A stretch of 64,000 bases of DNA. Source: Sarocladium kiliense. Its lineage: Eukaryota > Ascomycota > Sordariomycetes > Hypocreales > Sarocladiaceae. The DNA is taken from positions 62,001 to 126,000 of the forward strand of contig JAUZTG010000042.1 of assembly GCA_030734395.1 (NCBI GenBank), given 5' to 3'. Each line of letters opens with the position of its first letter. The stretch's first letter is position 1. The notes beneath the pieces were generated by a model. That model was not told the origin of the DNA. It saw only the letters and a list, made by a program, of their open reading frames with translations, and made no database searches. Of this stretch, positions 1-10,369 are shown piece by piece. A program made the position numbers and the translations under genes.

Positions 1-1340
1 TATTATCGCAAAGTACGGCATCTAAGATGCGGACATCTATAACTTCGACGAGACCGGGTTTATGATGGGCGTTATTAATAGCGGAATAGTCGTTACATCT
101 TCTGAGAGGCGTTCCAGGGCAAAAATGAGGCAGCCTGGAAATCAAGAATAGGTTACAGTGATCCAAAGCGCCGGTACGCTGGGGTTCTGCGTTCCGCCGT
201 TTATCATGGTTTCAGGCAAATATCACCTCTCCAGCTGGTATAAAGAAAGCCCTCTACCTCCCGACTAGGTCATCGCAACATCTAATAACAGCTAGATAAT
301 AAATAAAATTGGCCTAGAATAGATCAAGCATTTTAATAAATCTACTAAGTCGCGTACTTCTGGCTCATATTACCTTCTCATTATTAATAGGCATGAAAGT
401 TACTGCTCTATGGCATTCAATCTTTACTGCAAAGAGAATAATATTATCACACTCTATATGCCTCCTCATTCATCTCATCTACTTCAGCCTTTGGATATTA
501 GCTGTTTTAGCCCGCTGAAGGTAGCTTACGGTCGGTAAATTGAGAACAAGATAAGAGCCGGTATAAGCCACATCAGCAAGGAGGATTTCTTCCCGGCGTT
601 TTTCGCGGCTTTTCAAGTAGTAATAACGGAGAAAAACATCCAGGGAGGCTTTAGAGGGGCTGGAATTATGCCTTATAGCCTAGACGCTGTTCTTTTAAAG
701 CTAGATGTAAAGTTAAAGACGTTAACGCCCCTAGGGACATCTTATAGGCTCTTTGAACCTTGGACCTCCCGGACGCCTAATAATCCGATTAAGGCTGATT
801 TATAAACCAATTATATTAGAAAACGAATCTCTCATCATCAGGAGAGCTCCCTAATATTAATTATCCAAGCTATTAACTAATTTACGAAAGGTATATGAGG
901 TATTATGCACTAGCTTGCTCTTCTCAAGTCTGAGGTTAGTCTACTTCAAGCAGAGAATAATATACTTAGCCGTCGCCGCAGGGCTAGAAAAAGACGTCTT
1001 TAATAAGAAGGGAGCATGACCCTAGCTGAGGGTTAAGATATACAGGCTTAGAATAAGGTAAATATATAAATAAAGGAGGAAGGGCGGCAGAGTCAAGGTT
1101 AGAAGCCGAGGATCAAGATTAATAAATAGTGTTGTAGAGTGTGCGGGAATGTAAGATATAATATAAGAACTTGCCAAGTTGATTTAATAACTTTTAGAGA
1201 AGATAATAGCATTTAGTTAGACATAATTTAAATGCGTTACAAGTGGTTTTGCTTATAAGATGTTCAGGAGGTTTATTTACGTGCGCCACTCGCTTGTGTG
1301 CGCCACTCGCTTGTGTGCGCCACTCGCTTGTGGTTCACGT
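1..1340 (+). mobile_element. RIP-decayed Fot1/pogo (Tc1-mariner superfamily) transposon, left end outside the window
   Basis: Read in the frame starting at base 2, the sequence gives a clear Fot1/pogo DDE transposase: the first catalytic Asp block (NFDETGFMMG, about 41-70), the LIINRHES block that replaces the usual D-G-H-x-S motif, the family signature PPHSSHLLQPLD (about 463-498), then QGGFRGAGIMPY and a basic C-terminus with CCRVCGN...RTCQ, a zinc-knuckle-like end. The frame is broken by many TAA/TAG codons. Several stand where the family has Trp (TGG to TAG) or Gln (CAA/CAG to TAA/TAG), as expected from repeat-induced point mutation. The right end is the 17-bp repeat array ending near 1340, followed by TA, the usual pogo target. 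The element is dead. Confidence 0.9.
1281..1331. repeat. Three tandem 17-bp units at the right end of the first transposon
   Basis: The unit GTGCGCCACTCGCTTGT is repeated three times without a mismatch (1281-1297, 1298-1314, 1315-1331), followed by GGTTCACGT and TA. Its position just inside the element end suggests subterminal transposase-binding sites. That role is inferred, not shown. The three copies are identical although the coding part is heavily mutated. Confidence 0.85.
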
Positions 1341-1373
1341 TAAATATTTTATTATAATTAAATAAAAACAATA

Positions 1374-1452
1374 ACGTACTTGTACACCGAGTGGGCCATA
1401 TCACCGAGTGGGCCATATCACCGAGTGGGCCACCCCATTGTGATAATCCATT
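1374..1452 (+). repeat. Left terminal inverted repeat of the second element (79 bp, three 17-bp units)
   Basis: Contains CACCGAGTGGGCCATAT starting at 1385, 1402 and 1419 (the third is incomplete), then runs to TGATAATCCATT. It matches the reverse complement of 2607-2668 apart from a few transitions and one extra 17-bp unit, which exactly explains 79 versus 62 bp. Confidence 0.85.
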
Positions 1453-1933
1453 ATTCCACCTTTAATACCCCTTTTCTCTTCTAGATATTATAAAAACGCC
1501 TTATAAAGACGCTAATATCAACTTAACTATTCAAGCTATTTAAAATAATAAGTCTTTAAGTATTCAAAGCGCTATAAAGATCTATAATATTAGCTGTATA
1601 ACCCTTACTCACCGGCTTAGCGGCATAACTCCTTAACGCAATAGCCTGCCTAACTTTATAAAATTAATAATATTAGAAGAGAAGGTGATTATTAAGAGGA
1701 TACTTGACCTAGATTTATAATCTTGCTCTCCACGGATTAGTAGCGTGGCTATAATAGCGAATCTTCTGCTTATATTACATAGCGCGGCACTAGTTAGAGA
1801 CTAATAGCCTTATTACTTTATTACACGACATAAAGAGCTCAAAACGTATCAAGTCTAGAGATGTAATTATAAGAGAGCCCTATATAAAGATCTAGCCGCG
1901 ATAAAGGCATAGTTTGTAATGGGCTATCCCTAG

Positions 1934-2121
1934 TGTCACGGACAATTAGGTGCCAATAAGAGTTATGTATATTCTTAAGGAGTAGGAAGCTATTCATAGA
2001 GAGAGATGTGAGGGAAAGGGGTTACGCCATGTCTCCTCAGCCACACTGTGGCTAGGTCTCGTCACAAGCCCGTCCTCCTATCTCTTTGATGCCAGGCTGG
2101 GCTCAAGCCCAGACCATAACA
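1934..2121. mobile_element. Possible solo LTR or other small insertion inside the second element
   Basis: This 188-bp block starts TGTCACGGAC and ends CCATAACA, so it has the TG...CA ends of an LTR. It is less AT-rich than its surroundings and does not read as transposase. No target-site duplication is visible on either side, so a solo LTR is only a suggestion. A filler acquired during an internal deletion is an alternative. Confidence 0.35.
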
Positions 2122-2606
2122 ATAAATACTAATAAGGCTCTTATATAAAAAGCCTTATTAATAGATTAGATCTCTCGTCACTAAGGAAGCTCGCCGACAT
2201 TAATTTTAAATAGTATTAATCACCTAGCAAAAGGTATAACAATTATTATATATTAGATAGCTCTTTTAAAAGCAAAGGTCAAATCACTTCAAGAAGCAAA
2301 CAACACACTAAGCCGCTATCAAAGAGAGAAAAAACAACGCCTTAAGCGAAGCAGAGCTATAGCTTTATCTAAGAATAATACTCAAATTACCTAAAATAAG
2401 GCTAAAATATAAATAAAACAGGAAATACAGGAAAGTAATAGTTAGAAGCCTTATATAGAAATAAAGCCTCGGCGCTGTGGAATATATAAAAATGCCGGAT
2501 ATAATACGAGAACCTGTCAGATAATTATTTTATCTACTAATAAAGGTAGTAGCAATTAGGTTTTCTTTTTTTTTTTTTTGTTATTATTGAGTTATTTGTT
2601 TGAATT

Positions 2607-2668
2607 AATGGATTATCGCGATGAGGTGGCCCACTCGGTGACATAGCCCACTCGGTGTACAAGTACGT
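2607..2668 (-). repeat. Right terminal inverted repeat of the second element (62 bp, two 17-bp units)
   Basis: The reverse complement of the left end with two instead of three CCCACTCGGTG units. It ends in CAAGTACGT followed by the TA duplication. Confidence 0.85.
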
Positions 2669-2670
2669 TA

Positions 2671-3074
2671 TTTTAATAATTATTTATAAATTTATATTAT
2701 TTAATTATTAAGGTATTTATTAGAGCTTAAGTGAAGACCTAGCTTATCCTAGACAGATAAGTTATAATGAATCTTATTAAGCAAGGTCGATCATTATACT
2801 GCCCACTATAAACGTAACTAATGCCGAACTGGATGCGATTCATAGAAGACTTATTGGCCTGGCCCTCTTAGATACATTCACTAGCATTTGAGATCTCTGA
2901 TGCTTAGAGCAGACGTGGTGAGCGGGGTCAATAAGAGATGAACGCTCTCGACTGTCTACTTGAGTTTGTTTCTCTCCGAAGATTGTACAGGCCTTTTGAA
3001 GATCGGTCTGAGGCATAGGGTATCTAACACAGCCGTACTCTACATACTAATGCTTCTCCCGAGCTAAACGCGGT
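2671..3074. other. Intergenic, transition from AT-rich island to gene-bearing DNA
   Basis: No gene seen. Base composition changes from AT-rich (to about 2780) to mixed. This holds the 3' flank of the hydrolase gene. Confidence 0.5.
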
Positions 3075-4175
3075 TCACGAATCCGCGATTAGCTCGCGCA
3101 ATATCCCCCTTAAGTACTTCCCCCCAAGCAGCGAGGAGTGGGTTTCGCCGGCATACTCCTTGTACACACTCTTGGGTAAACGGCGAGCAAGATGCAGACC
3201 CATTCCCGGTGGTGTATTGATATCAGCACCTCCGTACCACAACTGCACACCCTCATACCCAACATCTTCGATGCGAAAGCCCCAAGGTCGAAGGAGGAGG
3301 CTCATATCATTGATGTGTGCATCGATACCCTGGGTATAGTACTGTCTGAAGACCCGTACGGCACTCTGCATGGGATCCGTCTCCATGTATGCATCAGCCT
3401 GTTCAGCACTCATATAAGGGAGCAGGTCCTGCCGGAAACGGTTCGCCATCGGCTTCGGTTCTGGCTCTCGTGCCAGTGGAACATATATATCTTTGGTAGT
3501 CTTGAGAAGGCGTGTCGGCCAATACTTCATCATATACATCTGGGAAATGATCTTGAGAGGTTGGCCACAGCGACCAGCGCCCCACGGAGCGACGCCTGCA
3601 CATATGCCCACACCGCGCAACTCTTCGGGGGGTAACAACTTGGCACACGCAAGCGCGTATGCAGAGCCGCCGCTGACGCCGAAAAGATAGTACTGCTTCA
3701 GGCCCAGATGATGGACTAGCTGACGAATATCCTCGGGGTAGCCAAGGATGGATCGGCCGAAATGGAAAGTGCTCTTGCCGACACCAGGGCGATCAGGAGC
3801 AATCCACCGGATCCCCAGGTCCTTGGCCATGCCATCCTCTTTGCCTTGGAGAGTCACACCACTGTCTGCGACGCCGTGGATGTAGATAACAGGAATACCG
3901 TCGGAGGCTCCATAGAGATGGAAGCCGAGTGTGCGGCCATCGGCAAGCGTAAGCGACTCACCAAGGCAAGGGTTCACGTTCATTCCAGCAAATCTTGGCC
4001 GTGAAGGGCTATGGTAACGAGGAGCTGGTAGGGGTTCTGTAGCAAAATGGCGAAAGCAATGAGGTCGACGAGAAGGAGAGTCCTGCTGAAGGTAGGCAGC
4101 GTGAGGTAATGTTGTAATCAATTCGTGACTTCGAGCCAGAGCGCGGCGAACATTCTTCGTAGTACTCATCCTCAT
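3075..4175 (-). CDS. Alpha/beta-hydrolase fold protein
   Basis: An intronless frame encodes 366 residues of an alpha/beta hydrolase. The nucleophile elbow GVSGG places Ser168. Asp318 (YGGADINTP) and His346 (GETHSSL) complete a plausible triad, and an HG pair near residue 100 would form the oxyanion hole, followed by APDRPGVGKS. The substrate cannot be told from sequence. The first 64 residues are Arg/Ser-rich and poorly related to the fold. They could be a mitochondrial-type presequence, or translation may start at Met65 (MNVNPCLGESL). The gene is the first intact one beside the RIP island and diverges from the cysteine-rich gene at 4810. Confidence 0.85.
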   Translation of the reverse strand: MRMSTTKNVRRALARSHELITTLPHAAYLQQDSPSRRPHCFRHFATEPLPAPRYHSPSRPRFAGMNVNPCLGESLTLADGRTLGFHLYGASDGIPVIYIHGVADSGVTLQGKEDGMAKDLGIRWIAPDRPGVGKSTFHFGRSILGYPEDIRQLVHHLGLKQYYLFGVSGGSAYALACAKLLPPEELRGVGICAGVAPWGAGRCGQPLKIISQMYMMKYWPTRLLKTTKDIYVPLAREPEPKPMANRFRQDLLPYMSAEQADAYMETDPMQSAVRVFRQYYTQGIDAHINDMSLLLRPWGFRIEDVGYEGVQLWYGGADINTPPGMGLHLARRLPKSVYKEYAGETHSSLLGGKYLRGILRELIADS

Positions 4176-4708
4176 TCACTGTTACACAAAAGAAAATGGG
4201 AAAAGGGGTGAGGAGCGAATGTAGGAGGAACATGCCAGGAACGAGGGCATGCAGCAGGCTTTCAGCGATACGTACCTAACCCAATTGCTAACGTAAAATA
4301 AGGGATAAAGCCGAGCAATGGGGGGAGGGAAATCATGTCACATGATTGTATTTCCGAGATGTGGGGTTCTACTGCCCAAGGATGATAATACCGGTATCGG
4401 GACAATATACGCATGAATGATTCATAGTTACTCATCGCGATCGGAATGTCTTTACTTCGCGCCTGTTCATAGTAAGACACAGCCGAGAAATGCTTCCAAG
4501 CCACCAATCAAAGGTCAACGGCGGTTTACCTTGTGGCTGAAACTTTTATGTTTCTCAGCGCCAAAGCGCATACTTCTTCACTCTCTGATTTGCCGAACCA
4601 GTCTATCATCTGGCAGGCTTCGGCTCGGCGCGACATTCCTTCGCGTGAAGATATAGCAGTTCAATATTATCGACTTCGGACAATTAACGCAACTTCACTC
4701 GTTCAGGA
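4176..4708. other. Shared promoter region between divergent genes
   Basis: No credible coding frame. This holds the 5' flanks of the hydrolase (minus) and the cysteine-rich protein (plus). Confidence 0.5.
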
Positions 4709-4716
4709 TTATATAG
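4709..4716 (+). promoter_or_regulatory. TATA-like box of the cysteine-rich secreted protein gene
   Basis: TTATATAG lies about 95 bp before the ATG at 4810, a usual distance for a fungal TATA element plus short leader. Judged from position and sequence only. Confidence 0.4.
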
Positions 4717-4809
4717 TTGGCTGGATAAATCTATGGTCTTCGCAAATCTCCTCTAGCTGTGGTCACTGAAGCTCAGACTATTTCGACAATATTCTTCCCG
4801 CTTGTAAAC

Positions 4810-5551
4810 ATGCGTTCCATCCGGCACCTCATTTCATTAGTAGTCGTCTTCGCGACTGTCAACGCTCAGACACAGACTGTCACAACTGATGAGGGCACTT
4901 ACGATCTCAAAAATACAAAGGGCGATACTAATAATGCGGATATTGGCACCAATGAAGCCGCTCACACGAGCGTCGACGAGTCTGGCGGTAGTGGAGGTGG
5001 CCAAGACATTGGTGGTCACGGAAACATCGTCAGCGGCGGTCAGACCAACTCTGATGGAAGTTACAACGGCTACGGCAACCTGAATCACGATATCAACAGC
5101 AGCTATAACGGCAACACGATCATCAATAACTACGCCAAAGCACCCAAAGTCACATGTATTGGAGACTGGTGTATCGAAGACCCCCCTAGCAACCTGCAAG
5201 CACCAGCGTGTTGTTTACCAAGATGGTATCTACCAGACTGAGGATTCGGATGACGACGCATGGGATAGGCTCGTGCGTTGCGAGGGAGAGAGGTGCCACT
5301 TCAACCGTTGCTACGATGACGAGTGCGAGCAAAAGATCGTGTGTGCGAACGGCCAGTGCACACAGGAACAGTGCCGCGATGATGAATGCCTGAGGAAGCT
5401 ATTCTGCAACGCTGGACAGTGCCAGCACGAGCCATGTGAGGGCAGCGAGTGTGGCAACAAGTACGACTTTGACAACGGCGAGTATCGCATATGCCTACTT
5501 GCAAGGGGGCCAAATGTCCTCGCCCGCAACTTCCAGGCTCGGCCTTCTTGA
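4810..5551 (+). CDS. Cysteine-rich small secreted protein, reading frame interrupted
   Basis: Translation from 4810 begins with a convincing signal peptide (MRSIRHLISLVVVFATVNA, then Gln), followed by a Gly/Asn/Ser-rich region with NG-type repeats and CIGDWC. This frame stops at 5241. The neighbouring frame carries a strongly patterned cysteine domain to 5551, with repeats such as CANGQC, CRDDEC, CNAGQC and CEGSEC. The shift falls at a run of six C (5181-5186). Alternatively a weak 52-nt intron (5149-5200, acceptor AAG) joins the frames but removes two cysteines. A second shift near 5490 is possible, since a third frame continues with CKGAKC. I recognise no family. Its location next to a RIP island and its Cys content suggest an effector-like secreted protein, by inference only. 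It may be a pseudogene. Confidence 0.55.
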
Positions 5552-6686
5552 CAAAAGTGCAGGAGCATCTGCAACAAAAAACACAGGCACATCACGTTCA
5601 ACAGGTTCTGATGATCTATATGAGCACCTCTGACTGATCTCGCGGCTCGGCCTTGGAATGCCCTTCTTCAGTTTATATGATGTCGATATCCGTAATCAAC
5701 CCTTTCGATGCTATGTATATATCAGACTAAGTCCTGTCCTATGGCCCATTAGGCCTCGTCAGTCGCACCATGGTGCACTGAGCTTCATAATCGACACCAA
5801 CTTGCCTGAACCAATTATCTCGTCTGTTCGTATCGTTGCTCGAGCAGCTTGTGTGGGTCCTATGCGCGCGCGCCCCCCCCTCTTCCCCCCAATGTTGAGC
5901 TATCAGTATTTTCCAACCCGAGCCAAACCTATCTTCCCCAGATTCGGGGGGCTTAGCGCATCGAAGCATGACTCGTGCCCGATGCGTACCTGGATAGCAC
6001 CATGTCAACAGGGGGAGGCTTTAGCCTACCACTTGCTATTCTTACAAAAGAAAACTGCATCAGTTCCCTCGGCATTCTTGAGAAAGGGTATCCGAAGGTT
6101 CGGTGAGGCGCGTTTGGGACGTTGGTCAAGCCTGGGCCATAGGCAGTGAAAGCCATTTCAGGCTCCTTCGTTGTCGTAGATTGCCCAGACTCTCCCCACA
6201 TCATCACACCTACTAGTTCTGAACGAAGGTACTGCACAGAAGAGCCTGCTCTGCTTGGCCCACGGGTGGCATCCGCTTTCCGATTCCGAAGCCGTGAGGG
6301 GCCGCAGCTTGCTACTCCTTGTACATGTCTCACATTACTGCATGATTCCTGATTCCGACTTACCACTTGCCACTAGTACGACGCCACTAACAACAACATG
6401 CTGCATTCTAGGGGATGAAGTCTTGATGTGTGTCCCTGTACTGGACTGCCGGGGCTTGAGAATGGACAGAGGGCTTTTTCCAGCAAGCAGCACGCTGGGT
6501 CTCATGCGAAATAAGCAAGCCCACTGCATCCTCGGCAGACTCTTCAAGAGCTCTGCGGATTGACGCCCGCACTTGACTTCGGAGCCGCAGAGATAGCATC
6601 GAAGCCAAATCCCCAGCTTCCCCGCGTTTGCTACCCTTAGTTCCTCTCCGCATTGAGGTCCAGGTGGCGATGCATAAGTGCGTTGG
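5552..6686. other. Intergenic, about 1.1 kb
   Basis: Short open frames on both strands have no recognisable domain or codon pattern. A C-rich run follows GCGCGCGC near 5862-5880. Nothing else can be supported. Confidence 0.4.
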
Positions 6687-6709
6687 CCAATGACTTTCTC
6701 TTCTATAAA
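6687..6709 (+). promoter_or_regulatory. CCAAT and TATA elements of the alcohol oxidase gene
   Basis: CCAAT at 6687-6691 and TATAAA at 6704-6709 lie about 120-140 bp before the ATG at 6829, in the order and spacing of a fungal core promoter. Not tested. Confidence 0.45.
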
Positions 6710-6828
6710 TCAGGTGCCTCGGCATCCTGTACTTCATTGTCCTATTCTATCCTGCGTCAACAGAGCCTTTTTGACAGTCCTCAAAACGCGCATCTTGCCT
6801 CCCAAGCCATACAGCAGAAGCATCTCCA

Positions 6829-8762
6829 ATGCCTTCATACACAAAGCTTGCCGATGATGTCTCTGAAGTGGACGTCATCATTGCTGGAGGTGATTCCTCT
6901 TTGCCACCAGAGTCGCCGATTACTGAGTTTCTATAGGTGGAACGGCAGCTTGCATAATTGCCGGTCGCCTCGCTGAGGCCGATCCCGGCCTCTCGGTTCT
7001 CGTGATCGAAGCTGGTCCAGACAACCGCGGCGTGGAAAGCATCGAGAACCCTGTCTTCTATCTCGACCATCTTGCGCCAACAAGCCCAAATACTCATTTC
7101 TACAAGGCTAATAAGGCCGAACAGCTCGCTGGCCGTGAATGTATCGTCCCGGCCGGTGGGGTTCTGGGTGGTGGCTCTTCGATCAACTTCATGATGTACA
7201 CCCGCGCTCAGCGGCATGATCTTGATTCATTCAATGCCCCGGGATGGAATGCCAACGACCTATTGCCTTTCCTCAAGAAGGTCGGAAGGAACTCCTTCTT
7301 GTGTGTTATCTCGTCTGTACTGACGGATCTGGTATAGATCGAGACATATCTTGGTCCTGGCAGCAACGCCGTTCACGGTGACAGCGGCCCGGTCAAGGTT
7401 TCGTACGGTACCTACCGATCCCAAACCGCTGCACCAGAGTTTGTCCGTGCGTTAGACTCGTTAGGCCATCGTACAGTTTCGGACCTGCAGGACCTCGACA
7501 CCAACAATGCAGCCTCCGCCTGGCTACGGACTGTGTGCCCTGATGGGAAACGTCAAGACACAGCTCGGTGTTATCTCCACAACAAGATGGATAACCCTGC
7601 TTACCCCAACTTGCATATTCTTATGGAGTCTAAAGTCGTGCGCGTTCTTCTTGACAACAATAAACGCGCAATTGGCGTCGAATACAGGCCAAGCGCTGAG
7701 CATCAGCCTGTAGGACTCAGCACCACGGTGAACCCTAAAAAGCAGGTGAAAGCCAGAAGGCTCGTGGTTGTTTCCTGTGGCGCCATTGGGAGTCCCCCAG
7801 TGCTTGAGCGGTCTGGTATCGGCAACCGTACTGTTCTCGAGCGGGCCAAGATTCCTGTTCAAGTTGATGTGCCGGGTGTTGGCACGGACTATCAAGACCA
7901 TCACCTCATCTTGTATCCCTACCTCACATCACTCCCCGATGAGGAGACCATTGACTCGATCCTGAGGGATCCTGCCTCACGCCCAGCGTTGTTCAAGGAG
8001 AAGGACCCTCGAATCGGATGGAACAGTATCGATATGTCCTCGAAGCTACGGCCGTCGGATGATGAAGTTGAAGTCTTCTCCTCTACACTTCAGAAGAGAT
8101 GGGCGGACGACTTCAGGAACGAGCCAAACAGGCCAGTCATGCTTATGGCCATGGTCAATGGATTCCTAGGCGACCCATCGACTGTGCCCAAGGGGACATA
8201 TGTTACTGTTGGGAACTACACAGCATATCCATACTCACGCGGACATGTTCATGCTACCGGACCCAACTTAGATGACCCCATTGATTTCGATTGCGGCTTT
8301 CTGAATGACGACGGAGATGCCGACCTTGAGCTTCAGGTATGGGCCTATAAGAAGTCACGAGACGCGATGAGGCGCACCAGCATGTACAGAGGCGAACTCC
8401 CTGAAGGTCATCCAGCATTTTCTCCAGAGTCGCCAGCTGCGTGTAAGCGCGCGTCTGGGCCGTCGGATGAGCAATTCGAGTATTCCCCCGAGGACGACAA
8501 AGCCATCGAGCAGTGGGTACGAGAGAACGTGAACACGACATGGCATTCTGTCGGAACTGCCAAAATGGCGCCGCGGGATCAAAATGGTGTCGTGGACAAG
8601 GATCTTAATGTTCATGGAACCACTGGTCTTAAGCTGGCAGATCTGAGCATTCTGCCGATGAACGTTGGGGCAAACACGAACAATACAGCCATGCTCGTTG
8701 GTGAGAAGGCGGCGCACATCATTGTCAAGGAGCTCAGACTTCGCTTAGCGGCGAAGGTCTAA
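6829..8762 (+). CDS. GMC-family alcohol oxidase (methanol-oxidase-like)
   Basis: Three exons: 6829-6889, 6937-7280 and 7338-8762 (609 residues). The first junction rebuilds the FAD-binding motif VIIAGGGTAAC..AGRL; the 57-nt second intron contains an in-frame stop. Family landmarks are VLVIEAGPDN, the GMC signature AGGVLGGGSSINFMMYTRAQR (about 7150-7212), PDGKRQDTA, SRGHVHATGP, and the C-terminal catalytic His (TTWHSVGT) with the partner Asn (NVGANTNNTA). The family oxidises primary alcohols with O2 to aldehyde and peroxide, normally in peroxisomes. The protein ends LAAKV, not the usual ARF/SKL-type peroxisomal signal, and is somewhat shorter than typical alcohol oxidases of roughly 660 residues, so it may act outside the peroxisome or on another substrate. 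Confidence 0.9.
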
Positions 8763-9430
8763 CTGTGCTCTCCATCGGTTCATGGTCGTGACATGAGCAC
8801 GGCAAGTGTGAGCAAGACTCGGCCAGAAGCAAGGATACCTAGTCCAATTGACGATGTTACAATCCCTTGAACAAGGCCTAATGGAGCCCATCGTATGAAG
8901 AACGGTGATTTTGCTGTGGTGTTGCATTCGCCAAGCACAACCCAAGCCACGATCGAAGAATACAACTTCATAGGGCCAGCGTCATGCGCCATCGACCGAC
9001 CGGGAACAGGCCATAGCGGCCACTGCCGTGGGGGCCAATTGAGAACCGAGATTCGATAGTTAGAAATTCTTCCGTCCTTCCCGGGGGCAATTAGTCCGCA
9101 TCGGGTGGTAATCGCTTCTGAATCGAAAGCCTGGCGGTGCATTTGCTCCTAAAGTGGGCATAGCCGGCGAGCAGAATACGCACGCATATACTCCACAGCC
9201 ATGGAACTGCAATGACTAGCATTCGGATCCAGAATCCCAATAACTGCTCACGCCATGCCCTCCACGTAAGATGAGGAGGATGTAGAGGCGCAATGGGTAG
9301 GATCGCGCGCGTGTGCATGGGTCGAGCGACTAATGGCGGTAGTGAGGACCACGTTGCATGAAGGCCACAGCTACCTGCCTAATGCGAGCTTTGCGTCGAC
9401 AGTCAAAGGATTCCTTGGCGATGCTTCCAT
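8763..9430. other. Intergenic between alcohol oxidase and GH16 gene
   Basis: No coding frame with family features. Contains the 3' flank of the oxidase and the promoter of the GH16 gene. Confidence 0.45.
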
Positions 9431-9440
9431 GTATATAAGA
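9431..9440 (+). promoter_or_regulatory. TATA box of the GH16 gene
   Basis: GTATATAAGA lies 80-90 bp upstream of the ATG at 9520. Confidence 0.5.
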
Positions 9441-9519
9441 GTTGAAGGAGAAGTCTTGAGATGAGGAGATGGCAGTCTGCACCGATTGTTAAATACAGCT
9501 TTTGTCGCCTGTTCTGACC

Positions 9520-10369
9520 ATGTCCTTCGCTAAATCTATATGGTCTCTTGTGTGGAGCGCCGGGCTGTCCGTAGCCCTGACTAAATCACCAGTTCCTCCC
9601 CAGGTTGACGGCGGTTGGATCGTGTCTGATCTTCCATTCTACAACTCTGCCTCATACACCTTCGAGAACGGGTTACCGGATGGCTTGATCATTGCCAATT
9701 GGCCAACGGGCTTGAACTGGCAGGCGGATGCAGCCAATGTTAAGTTCAACAACGGCTACCTTGAGCTCTGGGTTCCTGGGGCCCAGAATCCTCCGGCCGG
9801 CACCAGGTATTCCGGTGCAGAGGTAGACACAGTTGCCAAGAACATCGCGTATGGGAGCTTCCGTACTGTTGCAATCCTGACCCAGACTCCTGGTGTTTGC
9901 AATGGTAAGTTCATGCCCGTGTTTGCCACTGTCCGCCACACAGCCAGTGAGCCATCGCTAATAGCAGTGCCATCTAGGAATGTTCACATACCATGACGAT
10001 AGTCAAGAGTCTGATATTGAGTGGCTTTCGGACCCAAACAACCTTTCAGACAATGGCATCAACCACCTTTGGATGACAAATCAAGCAGTCAACGGCAATA
10101 CGGACGACAAGACTTCCATTCCCGTCCTCCCTCCAGCCAATCCGTTCGAAGAGCACGAATACCGCATTGACTGGCTTTACGATCGGGTCGAGTGGTACGT
10201 CGATGCCGTCAAGGTTGCAGAGACTGACCAGAATATTCCCTGGAAGGCAGGAGTGTTCGCCGTGAATAACTGGTCCAATGGCGATAGGTACTGGTCAGCT
10301 GGGCCCCCTGCACAGGATGCCGTGTTCAAGGTGAAATCGATCGACATGTACTTCAACACCCTCGATTAA
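9520..10369 (+). CDS. Secreted glycoside hydrolase family 16 protein
   Basis: Two exons, 9520-9904 and 9978-10369, joined across a 73-nt GTAAGT...TAG intron, give 258 residues. The N-terminus (MSFAKSIWSLVWSAGLSVA) is a probable signal peptide. The GH16 active-site pattern E-x-D-x-E is present as ESDIEW (Glu139, Asp141, Glu143), followed by EYRIDWLYDRVEWYVD, the usual second beta-sandwich block. GH16 enzymes cut or transfer beta-1,3/1,4-glucans, and some act on chitin-glucan links. No GPI signal or carbohydrate-binding module is seen at the end (MYFNTLD), so a soluble secreted glucanase is the simplest reading. The exact subfamily cannot be fixed. Confidence 0.88.

Larger units (their letters stand above)
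1374..2668 (+). mobile_element. Second Fot1/pogo relic with both terminal inverted repeats and TA target duplication
   Basis: The element is 1295 bp, bounded by TA (1372-1373 and 2669-2670) and by matching inverted repeats starting ACGTACTTGTACACCGAGTG. Inside, the left part encodes the N-terminal CENP-B/HTH region of a pogo transposase (SPRISSVA, FITRHKELKT, about 1690-1850). The right part encodes its C-terminal end (LSRYQREKKQRLKRSRA and RRCG...NTRTCQ, about 2310-2515). The central catalytic part is missing and 188 bp of unrelated sequence (1934-2121) sits in its place. Stops and AT-richness again point to RIP. It lies only about 30 bp from the end of the first element. Confidence 0.85.
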
